Shown here: piece by piece, positions 1 through 8,467 of the stretch | Layout of the letters: the number at the start of each line of letters is the position of its first letter | How positions within the stretch are numbered: the first letter of the stretch is position 1 | Made by a program: the position numbers and the translations under genes | The notes under the pieces: model-generated | What the model was told of the DNA's origin: nothing | Seen by the model: the letters and a program-made list of their open reading frames with translations, nothing else | Database searches by the model: none | DNA from: Cerioporus squamosus | Lineage: Eukaryota > Basidiomycota > Agaricomycetes > Polyporales > Polyporaceae | Reading direction: 5' to 3' | Assembly (NCBI GenBank): GCA_022592435.1 | Contig: JABYQS010000542.1 | Span: 1 to 18,916 of the forward strand | Length of the DNA: 18,916 nt

Positions 1-1782
1 CTTCTAGCGTCGTCGGAAACCGGCTCGTATGCCGAGTGTCCACGGCTGCGGTATGTTCCTGTCTCAACCTTGTAGGCCGTCCTTGGATGTGTACTGAACC
101 ATGCTCGATGCAGTGAAGCCACATCGAACGGGAGAAGAACCGAGAGCGCAGGACAGACAAGTGCTTGAGGACTGCGCCCGCATCTTGTCCCGGGGCCGTT
201 CGTAACGCAATCTGTCCGATTTCTTCGCTCGGCTGCTAGCACAGACTGCTGAGGGTGGTCGGCAGACTGGAGGGCGTGTTACGACGATCGCGGTCGCTTC
301 TACAGGCTACTGCTAGAACAACACGGATGAGCGGCCGCCGAGGGACCGCTAGTAGCCACACCGAGTTCATGAACGAGCATTGCTGCTTTACCACGCCGGC
401 GCAACCGCCTAGCCATACTTACACACGTCCGCAAGCCATCGGGGTTTGTCCCCAGCTGGCTGAGTACTGTCCGGAGATGTACGTACCTGTTTGACACTGT
501 TCTCGGATGCTGATTTGTGCTTCGTGCGGCTCGATAAGCACCGAGTCGCTCGCTCACCGCATCCGCACTGCGTCACAAGGTACATAGCAACACTTCTGTT
601 GGTGGCCTTCTGATGATCGAGTTCGCCTCGCTTGGTGCGTACTTGTTTCGCTCCTCGTTGCTTGCCGTCCGTAACCGCACACTGATACTGAATTGTCCGT
701 CTCTCCTCTGCCAGACAGCACAAACCTAGAGGAAGCTCTCCGCCACGGTATGACCCACAGACGACAGCTAACCGCATCGGGTGTAGTCAGGGTCAGAACG
801 CAGCACGCTACGACAGCCAGAAGATGCTGCCGCTAACGGTACTGGTGTAGCCGAGCCTGAGCGCGGCAACCACTCGCTTGCCACACGTCTGAGTGACCGC
901 GTAGAGTTGCACGACATGGCGGCTTGAAGGCAAGTCCGCCTCCTCACGTAGGTCTCTCCCTTCCTCTGCTTGCTCTTGACATTACACTCCATCCCGCCCG
1001 TCGTTCTGTGCACCCGCTCATCCGACACGATGCCTCCGTCCGTCCAGCAGATAACCGGGAGGAAGAGACGGTTGCGGGGTCGAAGGATGGTGCTCCCGCT
1101 GCCCGAGCCTATTCAAGCCGTCTGGCCGAGCTGCGAGGGAAGCTTCGAGCGATGATCAGGCAGAAGCTAGGTGCGTACTCGTCTGCATCTTGATTTCCCC
1201 TCCGTGGTGGCTCACATCTTGATACTCAGCGGAGCGGACCGGGAAGATCAAGGCTCGCATGGGCTGGTCTGTCATCGGATACTCGCGTGCAGTTGTCGTC
1301 CGCGGTCGTCTCCGCCTTGTCGGATGGCCGGTGTGGGCAGACATTCCCTTTGGAGACTTGAGCGCGATCCCGGGCGGCGAGCCGGTGATGGAATTCCTGA
1401 CCGAGCTCTGAACCGCGGCGAGCTGCGATTCGAGGACGCGGACGCAGCGCACATCGACCTAGCTCGGCGCAAGCCTGTCGATGTTCTCCCGGGCCAGCCT
1501 GTCGAGCTCCCTGCACCGCGATGCTGGGGTCCGTACCCCCGGAACGACCTCAAGCTCGCTCGCTTCCGTCCGAAGACTAATCCGCTTGGTCTGCCGCTGA
1601 AGAAGGGCCGGATGGTGGGCGCAATCACTCCGAAGCTCATCTTTGACGAGGTCGACGGTGAAGAGGACGAGGTGAGCAGTGAGGAGGAGGATCCTATCGA
1701 GGATGCAGATGTGTGGCCGGAGGACGAGGTGCGCGAGGAGAGCAGGGAGGACGACGACGACTTCGAGGACTTCGAAGATTAG
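1..1782 (+). pseudogene. 3' part of acidic-tail gene, unit 1 copy, frameshifted
   Basis: This corresponds to the gene ending at 10257. The last intron (1171-1229, 59 bp, GTGCGT...CTCAG) and last exon (1230-1782) are recognisable. The exon is 553 nt instead of 554, because one G is missing near 1410 (ctctgaacc against ctctggaacc in units 2 and 3). This puts the GWP domain and the acidic tail in different frames. Upstream, 1-1170 carries about a dozen further one- to four-base differences in length from unit 2, so no continuous frame survives. Substitutions in the last exon against unit 2 are three synonymous and two amino-acid changing, so the ancestor was probably coding. It could be a decayed copy or poorly corrected sequence. 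Confidence 0.6.
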
Positions 1783-2627
1783 GTTACTTTCCTATTGCTT
1801 ACCTGGTACTGTAACTCCACGAGGTACTGCATATATCACATTACACCTTTCTATATCTGTCCAATGATACCTTCTCTGCTCGGGATGTCTATCGAGGAGG
1901 CGTGAAACTACGTCCTGGCGCGCTTGACTGACAAAGCATGCGACTATGGTCAGTCTGGGTTCTCCGGTGTGCTGGGTCCAATCGGCTGCATCCGCGTAAC
2001 CACAGCTGCAATATGAGGTCCGTCCGCACCTTGCGATCCGAATCACGCTCGCAATATCTGCTTCAAGCGAAGCGACACCTTGTCACAAAGCATGGATTTA
2101 CCCCAGAATACCAATTTCCTGGCTGGAGGTACTGTACCTGTGCGCTGCCCTTGGATGCCTGTGTCTAACTATCGGACGAGAACTAGTAGCATGTACTGCT
2201 ATACAATATTGCAGTCAAATGGACTCCCTTCACCATCTACAGGTTGCTCTACATGAGCCTGTGCAGCCGGTACGCCTTTGATTTCGGAGATCCCAGGTGT
2301 GAGCAAGCCACACCATGAAGGAGGAGACTCTCTGTGCTCTATACAGCCCTCAGAACACCCTATCTTCCTCTCTCTCTGCGGACGTTCCTAGCACGTTAGT
2401 CTCGCGTACACAGACAAGGTCATACAAGATATATTTCATCACACATGCACGGCGCCCAGCAAGCGAGTCCGACTGCGCCGCCTGAAGGAACCTGCCGAGA
2501 CACTACAATGCTGCAGATCCCCGACGGCATGCAGCCAGTCCAACGCAGCTAACGAGTGCGAGTGCCGGCGCCGAGCACGGACTCCGTTGTGGGCGCATGT
2601 GTGTGCACCTCCCGGCGAGCCGAACCC
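1783..2627. other. Intergenic stretch, unit 1
   Basis: This lies between the stop of the acidic-tail gene and the end of the candidate minus-strand gene, so it is a convergent 3'-3' region. No exon chain is convincing on either strand. It is more AT-rich than its surroundings (for example the stretch near 1830-1870) and includes a short CT-rich run near 2364-2380. I see no canonical AATAAA. At about 2548-2585 the two units differ more strongly and by a few bases in length. Confidence 0.5.
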
Positions 2628-3447
2628 TCAAGGTCGACCAAGTGCAGGCCGTGTGTCATTCGCGAGGGGATGGGCTCGTTTGCGAGACTATGAGCGGCGG
2701 TCAGCGGACGGGTGGATGATCATTCTTGAGCAGATCAGCGGAACGCACCTCGTAGGGGGCCCGCGGTGGCCCGGGGTGCAGCTGCGTGGGCGTCAAGGCT
2801 TGGGTACGGTAGTGACTACGGTGAGAGTTCATGGTTATGGTCCCCATATGGGGATGGAGGAGACCGAGAGCGGTCGGTCCGCCGCAGATGCGTCAAGTCA
2901 TGCAAACCACACCGAGCTTACGAAGGGAGACATGACAGAGCTCACCGCGGATTGTCGAACGGCCCCCGCAGCAGACGTCGGCGACCCGACCGTAAGAACA
3001 GAGCTCTGGTGTTAGATCTGTCATGAGGCTCCGTTGGAGACATCCGCCCTGCACGAGCATGCACGCGAAAACCGGTCAGAACGCTAGAAGCTCACCTCCG
3101 TCCCCGTCCCTGTCCCTGCTCCCCAGCACGCAACAGTTCGTTACACCAGCGGAGCCGCTCGGGCGCCCGAACAGTCCAGCGGATCGCTCCAGTCGAAGCG
3201 AAGTGCGAACCTGGCCCGCTGTTCCAGGTCGGCCACGCGTTCTTGGTGCTCCTCCGGAACTCGGGATGTCGAGCCTGAGCGTACTCGTACTGTGTGCTGT
3301 GTGCGGAGAGATTGGCAACGAGCCATCGATACACGACCTAACCCCACTGTAGATGGCCAACGCGAACGGTAACCTCGAGGCCGGGAGCTGCGGATAGTAC
3401 ACCGCACCGAGGACAGGCTGAGCCACGGGGACGGAAGAGCGTTCTGC
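2628..3447 (-). CDS. Candidate minus-strand gene N, unit 1 copy (5' end not found)
   Basis: A four-exon in-frame model reads on the minus strand: 3447-3096, 3048-2946, 2815-2749 and 2687-2628, ending TGA, 193 residues. The introns are 47, 130 and 61 bp. Each starts GTGAGC or GTGCGT, ends in AG, and contains CTGAC or CTCAC; all phases fit. Exon 2 includes the stretch ALFLRSGRRRLLRGPFDNP. Two length differences from unit 2 inside exon 1 are multiples of three (3 and 6 nt), and the substitution ACA/ACG is synonymous in another frame, so the coding evidence is mixed. The first exon begins at an AG acceptor-like site (CCTAG) and has no ATG, so the start is missing or lies in another exon. I do not recognise a family. 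Chance open frames are common in this GC-rich DNA. Confidence 0.3.
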
Positions 3448-3772
3448 CTAGGCTAGCAGCAGCGGTCAATAATTAAGAGAACAAATATGTACGTGCCTCA
3501 CGTAGTATGGTTTTCCCGCCGCTGCAGATTTACCTCCGGGAATTTTCTGCTCAGGCGTTACTTCAACACTGGAGACGACCATGCCGGATGCGGCATAGAC
3601 TGCGCTGTGAACCTGAACCTGTGCAAGGGCGAGAATGAAGGACGTTCTGCAGAATGATGTTCAGGCAGCGCTGACGTCGGATGTGCGTCCTGACTCCAGA
3701 CCTCGGGAGTCGGAGGGCGGTACGTTACCGTACTATGTGTCTCGGCGCAGCGGCGGCCTGAGTCTCGAGGAG
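3448..3772. other. Divergent intergenic stretch, unit 1
   Basis: This lies between the two candidate minus-strand genes. It is one of the least conserved parts of the unit: around 3450-3600 unit 1 and unit 2 differ by blocks of bases and insertions, unlike the flanks. It could be promoter sequence for gene N. It contains a small hairpin-forming sequence, ATGCCG-GATG-CGGCAT, at about 3582-3597. A plus-strand ORF from 3635 is open here in unit 1 but is broken by a one-base insertion and a TAG in unit 2, so I do not call it. Confidence 0.4.
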
Positions 3773-4261
3773 TCAAGCCAGAAGAAGCAAGTGCCGGCTG
3801 TGATACTGGAAGCGGCTGCAGGGTGGCAGCGCATGGAACGGGCTCGGGGCTGCAAGTGGAGAGCTATCAGCGAATACAAGATGGCCCTTGGGAAGCGAAG
3901 GTGTGCAACTTGCCATCCTGGTGAAGTCATCCCAAGTACAAGGAGCTGATGCGTACCCACGCTGTGCGTTGAAGGAGGCGACTTCCTGTCCTGTGTGTGG
4001 ATACACTGCGTATTTCATTCAGTCGTGGCCCACTTCCCGGAACAAGCGTCCTCTGGAGCTGCTGTTCGATCGCGTTTCACGGCCGCTCATGTGGTGCGGT
4101 CCTAGTCAGAAATGTGGGCCACCGGGACGCAACTCACCTCGTAGGGCCTGCTCTCCTGCAGCTGGTGAGAACGAAGACAAGGCTGCCCCGATACCATCAA
4201 ACGTGTCGCGGGCAGAGGAGCACATCAGAAGGACTAGCCTGAGGCGAGTGTACGCGCGCAT
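3773..4261 (-). CDS. Candidate minus-strand gene M, unit 1 copy
   Basis: This is a two-exon model: exon 1 4261-4138 from ATG, intron 4137-4006 (132 bp, GTGAGT...CGCAG), exon 2 4005-3773 ending TGA; 118 residues with matching phase. The strongest support is in exon 2. Of six substitutions against unit 2, five are third-position synonymous changes in this frame and one changes Phe to Cys. Exon 1 has three substitutions and all change the amino acid, so support there is weak and the true 5' end may differ. The protein starts MRAYTRLRLVLLM, a short hydrophobic start, and exon 2 has a TWDDFTRM stretch. No family is recognised. Plus-strand ORFs over the same bases change amino acids freely between units. 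Confidence 0.35.
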
Positions 4262-4699
4262 GTGGGCCGAGCGTTGTCGACGGCGGAGTGTACGTGAAAA
4301 TTACGCAGCGGGGGTTCTGAGCACAAAGGACGCAGATCTTCGAGGATAGCGTCACGATAGTCGCTGCTTGGGTGACCCAGCGGACTGGCGTGCGGGACGG
4401 GGTTTGGTGCGACGAGAAAGGGAATACAAGGGACGGGGAGTCGCGATGGCTACGGAGAAGGCGCGTGCTGGCCCCGCAGGCTCTCGCGTCTTCTCATTGA
4501 CGGACGAGAGGCGATCGAGGACAGAGTTGGATCTTGGCTCAGATCCCAGGAGTGGACGAGTCGACAAACATACCCTTTCCGGGGCAAGCGCGACATGTTC
4601 GCAAGCGCCAGCGCGTCGCGTCGACGGACCGGGCGACGGATCGCTCCACGGCGCGATCGTGTTCGCGACTCGGACGCGTCTCCCAGCTGCGTCCACTCC
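4262..4699. other. Stretch upstream of gene M, unit 1
   Basis: Open frames exist on both strands, but substitutions between units fall in all codon positions. Two small clusters of adjacent differences (near 4497 and 4536) look like replaced blocks rather than point mutations. On the minus strand a GTATGT donor near 4577 and AG ends near 4497 could bound an intron in a 5' leader of gene M. I cannot support a gene here. Confidence 0.3.
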
Positions 4700-5043
4700 C
4701 CCTCTCATCTAGAGACTCTCAAGCTGTCGCCCGCCGCCCTCGTCTGTCGCTCCTCTGTGCTTGGTCGTGTTTCCCGCCGTCGCGCTCTCTTCCCAACCCC
4801 GCTGCCTCTCGTTCTCGCTTGCGCCTCTCGGTCGTGTCCCACCGCGCTCTCTCCTGCCTCCCTTCTCGCGACACCCCCGCAGCTCCCTCTGGCACGCGTT
4901 CGACGCCTCAAAGCCGCGCCCTTCCGCATCTTTCAAGCACGCTTCTCCGTCGTCCGCCTCCCATCGCCTCTCCTCCGCATCGTCCGGTCTAGGAGGAGCT
5001 TCGCGTGCGTTTTCGGTGAGTGTCCCACATTCGCGCTCTTTCC
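4700..5043 (+). promoter_or_regulatory. Pyrimidine-rich promoter-like block, unit 1
   Basis: About 280 bases of the plus strand are strongly enriched in C and T. This resembles the CT-rich blocks before transcription starts of filamentous-fungal genes. It ends just before a candidate ATG (5044) followed at once by a GTGCGT donor. Unit 2 has TATAAGG at the matching point before its ATG, but here the bases read taggagg, so the TATA-like element is absent. Gene M is transcribed leftward from the other side, so the block could serve both directions. Confidence 0.45.
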
Positions 5044-6052
5044 ATGGCAAGTGCGTCAATCCGCCCCCTGTGAACCCTCGTCTGCGCTGTACTGCATAGA
5101 CGATACTGGCTGCTCTGCTGGACTTTGGCTGCATAGCAATCGAGCAAAGCCGTCTCGGTTACTACCATATGCGCCCATACCGACACACTCCTCGACAGGG
5201 CATTGGCACTCACGCAGCCCGGAAGACCTTCGGTACGCCCTCGGCAGCCCTTGGAATACGCACGAGATAGGTTAAGTCCAGCGGCGATGGCGCCTACAGG
5301 GCAGCACGTAGACTTTCGTCTACCCGAGGTGAGTACTTCGCGAACAAAGCCATCTCGGTCACCATATGCGCCCATACCCAATAACTCGTCGCCAGGGCAC
5401 GCAGCCCGGACGACCATTGCTACGCCCTCGGTAACCCTTGAAGCACCCACGCGATAGCCTGAGAGTAGCGAAAATGGTGCCTACAAGGCACCATGTGGAC
5501 GTTCGTCCGTTCCAGGTGAGTATTTTGCAAACATATCAACGTACAGTCATGCTACCACGTGCTAACACGCACCCAAGATTGCGCCGAGCAATTGCTATCG
5601 GACGGTACCAGCCGCGCGCCGAACGGACTGGTTCTCAAATACCACCAAGGACGCGTTCTCATCAACGTTCGGACGGACGACCGCCACCCTCTTTCCCTTC
5701 GAATCTGATCGCAGCCGGTACCTACGGACACACACGCACACGCGCACTACCGCAGGACACCCCGGAGCTCCACAGGCCTTCCTCGTACGACGGGAACAAG
5801 CTCGACGCGTGCGGTCGTCGGCATGCCGCATTTGCTGGGGCCGGCTCGACAGTCGGGCGTAACAACACGCCGAAGTACGTACTGGTACGCATAGGTGCGA
5901 ACTCGCTCTCTTCATCCTGGTCCCGCTCTCTCGCACGCTGCTGCTTCGCTCTGGAGAACACGCACGACACGTCGACTGGACTCACCACAGCTGCTGTACA
6001 CGGCGAGGTCGGCTGCGCCGATCGTCTAGACATCGCGCTAGACATCGAGTGA
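5044..6052 (+). pseudogene. 217-aa candidate gene, unit 1 copy, frameshifted
   Basis: This has the same three-exon layout as 13516-14525: exon 1 ATGGCAA (5044-5050), a 49-bp intron, exon 2 5100-5270, a 307-bp intron 5271-5577, and exon 3 from 5578. The intron 2 branch point is a perfect CTAAC here (CTCAC in unit 2). One base is missing near 5682 (gaccgccacc against gaccggccacc), so the frame reaches TGA at 5706-5708 after 43 codons of exon 3. The downstream frame continues open to 6052 in the shifted phase. Because the rest of the exon is well preserved, this is a recent break or a sequencing error. Confidence 0.4.
5141..5527 (+). repeat. Diverged tandem duplication carrying a 58-nt exon-like cassette, unit 1
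   Basis: 5141-5340 and 5341-5527 are two diverged copies of one segment. Both contain CATATGCGCCCATAC, CACGCAGCCCGGA-like and TACGCCCTCGG stretches. In each, an acceptor-like GATAG is followed by 58 nt (5271-5328 and 5458-5515) and then GTGAGTA. The 58-nt blocks encode related peptides in two frames, for example GDGAYRAARRLSSTR and ENGAYKAPCGRSSVP. The segment lies inside the 307-bp second intron of the candidate gene. Confidence 0.6.
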
Positions 6053-6379
6053 CAGTGAGTAAACCGGAGCAGTGGTGCGAGAGCACTGGAACTTACGCGG
6101 CGAAGGAGTCGAGGACGGGTGAGCTAAGTACACGACCAGTCAGTCCATGTACCGTAGACGAGGGCTGAAGAATATAGCACATACCAGATCTCTCCCCGCA
6201 AGGGAACGTGGGCGATGCATGCAGCGGTGAGGTCGGGCCAGTGCAGACGGACGAGTGGGAGGGGCGGGGACTTGCGACCGACGAAGTAAACGACGTGCCC
6301 GCGGCGTCCGCCCGCAACCTAAATAGCCAGCTCCCCAGCTCCTCCCCTCGCCCTCGGCCCGTCTTCCATCATGACGCGA
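6053..6379. other. Stretch between plus-strand gene clusters, unit 1
   Basis: No clear exon chain. A TAAATA element at 6320-6325 followed by a CT-rich run (6330-6370) could be a small promoter for the next cluster, but the nearest ATG (6371) opens only a five-codon frame. An open frame without an in-frame ATG runs from about 6208 into the exon ending at 6500. The region is almost identical between units. Confidence 0.3.
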
Positions 6380-7095
6380 TTCTTCTGACACGTCTGACTG
6401 GTCCACGGACGTCCACAGTTCCATGCATTTGGGCGCATCCGCCGCGTTCTCCTGGGAAGAAGCTCAAAGGATGGCCGACCGTCGCTGCTGCTAGCCACAT
6501 GTAGGTTTGATTTCGGCTGTACCGGGTGCCAAGTGTGCATGCTTAACCATTCCCAGATCTCCAGTGTTCCACGTCGCAACGGGCGAGCTTGCCGAATCAA
6601 AACCGCAACGGCCGTTTCTTGAGGGATCAGAACGCGACCAGCAGAAGCCCGGTACGTGCGTGCCTGTTTCACTGTCTTGCTGGACCCTAATACACGGACG
6701 CGTGCTGATGCGTTGATGCGTACGTGCGTCGTTGCAGCTTGATACAGGTTCACTTAACCTCGTTCGCTCCGCCGGGTCCGCGCTACGTCGCCCAGTAGCG
6801 ACGCTTCTGTCGCGTCGGCCGCCTTCGCATGGTCGAGTGTACTATGGCACGGTACGTACCTGTTTCACCGCTTGTTGCCATGCCTGATCGCAATCTAACC
6901 GTCGGTATCCGTCTCTTGTCTCGGAAGCTTGAAGGTGTTCGACGCTCCCAGGAGGGTCTGTACCATACAGAACGCGGGTCTGTGACCTCCAACAGTCCAA
7001 TTGCAGGCTCGAGAGCGGCTTCGACGATGTCGACCGATTGTCGGCGTGTTCAAGAAACTGGAAAGCCGACGTCGCCATCCACGGCGCGCGCGTAG
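6380..7095 (+). CDS. Plus-strand exon cluster II, unit 1 (partial gene)
   Basis: Four exons join in frame: one ending at 6500, 6557-6651, 6796-6851 and 6928-7095 (TAG). The introns are 6501-6556 (CTTAAC), 6652-6795 and 6852-6927 (CTAAC, CTGAC in unit 2). The peptide includes SPVFHVATGELAESKPQRP and the C-terminal end TGKPTSPSTARA. The contrast between units supports the exon limits: the three downstream exons (319 nt) show two substitutions, while the 144-bp intron is heavily rearranged. The 5' end is unknown because no in-frame ATG exists upstream. The TAG may be a real stop or may be spliced over into the next cluster. No homology recognised. Confidence 0.35.
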
Positions 7096-7119
7096 GGGCG
7101 TACCAAGTTAACCATTCGC

Positions 7120-7628
7120 GTGGTGTCTTGCTGTGTCTCAGGTGAGTCTCGCGTCTCCACTGCGCCACAACAACCGGATTGCCGGTCGTCAGAGTCCGCA
7201 TCCGCGTCCGCATCCGGAGTTCTGATTGCGTGCGATGTACTTGTGTTCGCGTTTCACGTTTTAGCTCACCACCAAGATCATGGCGCGATCTTCGAGCCAA
7301 GAACACGGGAAGGACGTCTCGCCGCCGCTCGTTTGCTCTCAAATCACCATGGAATCGGTACGCCGCGACCCTGCCTCGAGTTCTTCTGATCGTCGTCGAG
7401 CACTGACTGTTCCATCTCAGATCGAGCTATGCGCGATGCGGAGCTCGACGCGGACATCGAGGTGTACCGTGTTCTGCTATTCAGAGAACCATGTCAGTGA
7501 GCTCAATCCTCTCGCGCGGATCTGATTGTGTGTACTAACCGCCTCGCGTCTTAGCACTGGTCGATGAGTACGAGGGGAGCCGCTGCTCAGTGCTCAGTAC
7601 CAGTCCGCCGCCCGAACGTTCACCTTGA
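7120..7628 (+). CDS. Plus-strand exon cluster III, unit 1 (partial gene)
   Basis: Three exons join in frame: an exon ending at 7357, 7421-7492 and 7555-7628. The introns are typical, 63 bp (GTACGC...CTGAC...CTCAG) and 62 bp (GTCAGT...CTAAC...CTTAG). The peptide across the first junction includes REGRLAAARLLSNHHGI and then RAMRDAELDADIEVYRVLLF, a convincing amphipathic helical composition. The frame ends at TGA 7626-7628 in both units. The 5' side is open back to about 7120 without ATG and may be spliced to cluster II. A short 12-base direct repeat (gtccgcatccgc, 7194-7217) lies in this exon or in an intron. No family recognised. Confidence 0.35.
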
Positions 7629-7897
7629 CACCACGGGTACGTCGCGATGTCTTTCTGATGCTTGCTGGATATTGACCGCCTCATTGAAGATCGGCCGATG
7701 TTCGCGCGTGTCTCGGGTTGCACAATGGAGACTTACCGGGTGCGCACACTCTCGTCCTGCGTTGCAGTGCCTTCGCCTCTGCGTCGTCGACGAGCCTCGC
7801 ACCTTCAAGACTCTGTGAGTCGCGCAAGCCTGTGTCTGGCATGAATGGAGATCTCGTGTCTGGTTACACTTGCGGACAAGTACGATAATCCTGCCAG

Positions 7898-8400
7898 GTG
7901 GAGTCCGAGGAACCGTGCATCGCCTCTGCAAATGTTCCCGAGTGCGACTTGGGATGGCCCGCTCGAGACTGTTGTGTTGTGTCTACCGCTTCGTCGGGTC
8001 GTCACGGTAGGTCGCAAATTGGTCCCAAAGGAACTGTTCTGATACTTGTCGGTTACTGACCTCTCTATCTCAGATCTGGGGACGCCTGCGGACTGCAGTG
8101 GCAGACCGGACGACGGAGGGCTAGGTTCACAGCGAGATCATCCGTCACCCATGCGCGGACTCGGCCTGCCAAGGCCGTTCTGGTGCAGCCTCTCGGTAGC
8201 GGCAAACTCACGTCATCTGCGAACTCAATCCCGGTAAGCCTCTCATGCATTATGTGTTCAGTGCACTCACAGTTCAAATTCTCAGCCCACTCTGTGACAC
8301 AGAGAGAGCTGGTCCACGGACGTCGGGCGTTGGGCAGCTAGTGCTCGGTGCGAGCATTGCGGCTGCTTGGATATTGCGAGTCGGCGGTTGCTAGCAATTT
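7898..8400 (+). CDS. Plus-strand exon cluster IV, unit 1 (partial gene)
   Basis: Exons 7898-8006, 8074-8233 and 8286-8400 are bounded by good splice signals: introns of 67 bp (GTAGGT...CTGAC...CTCAG), 52 bp (GTAAGC...CTCAG), and then 67 bp 8401-8467 (GTAAGT...CTAAT...TCTAG). The first exon gives a Cys-rich peptide (ECDLGWPARDCC). The phases continue through the third exon until a TAG ten bases before its donor. The next exon (8468) begins in the matching phase, so a single stop separates this cluster from the acidic-tail gene. The second exon has three one-base differences in unit 2, so at least one copy is broken or mis-sequenced. Confidence 0.3.
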
Positions 8401-8467
8401 GTAAGTTTGATATTGGCTACTACACGGCAACCCCTCGGCGTGCTAATCTTTCGCACAACGCTTCTAG

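Larger units (their letters stand above)
1..8460 (+). repeat. Tandem repeat unit 1 (8460 bp)
   Basis: Positions 1-60 recur almost letter for letter at 8461-8520, and alignment then continues through the whole unit with only isolated substitutions and short indels. The boundary is arbitrary because the array is continuous; I used the motif cttctag. The unit holds the tail of one plus-strand gene, two candidate minus-strand genes, a CT-rich promoter-like block and several plus-strand exon clusters. The first 1.4 kb has many more single-base deletions relative to unit 2 than the rest of the unit. Confidence 0.97.

Noticed and set aside
3635..3949. Plus-strand ORF starting MKDVLQNDV
   Set aside because: Open in unit 1 only; unit 2 has a one-base insertion and an in-frame TAG.
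3888..4349. Plus-strand 153-codon ORF with CPVCGY, also at 12377-12823
   Set aside because: Most differences between units change amino acids in this frame, there is no zinc-binding partner motif, and the minus-strand frame explains the substitutions better.
4989..5450. 153-codon minus-strand ORF conserved in both units
   Set aside because: It spans the CT-rich region's exit and the tandem duplication, whose two halves fall in different frames on this strand; the splice signals here are on the plus strand.
5728..5747. CA/GC-rich simple repeat
   Set aside because: Too short and imperfect to call a microsatellite feature.
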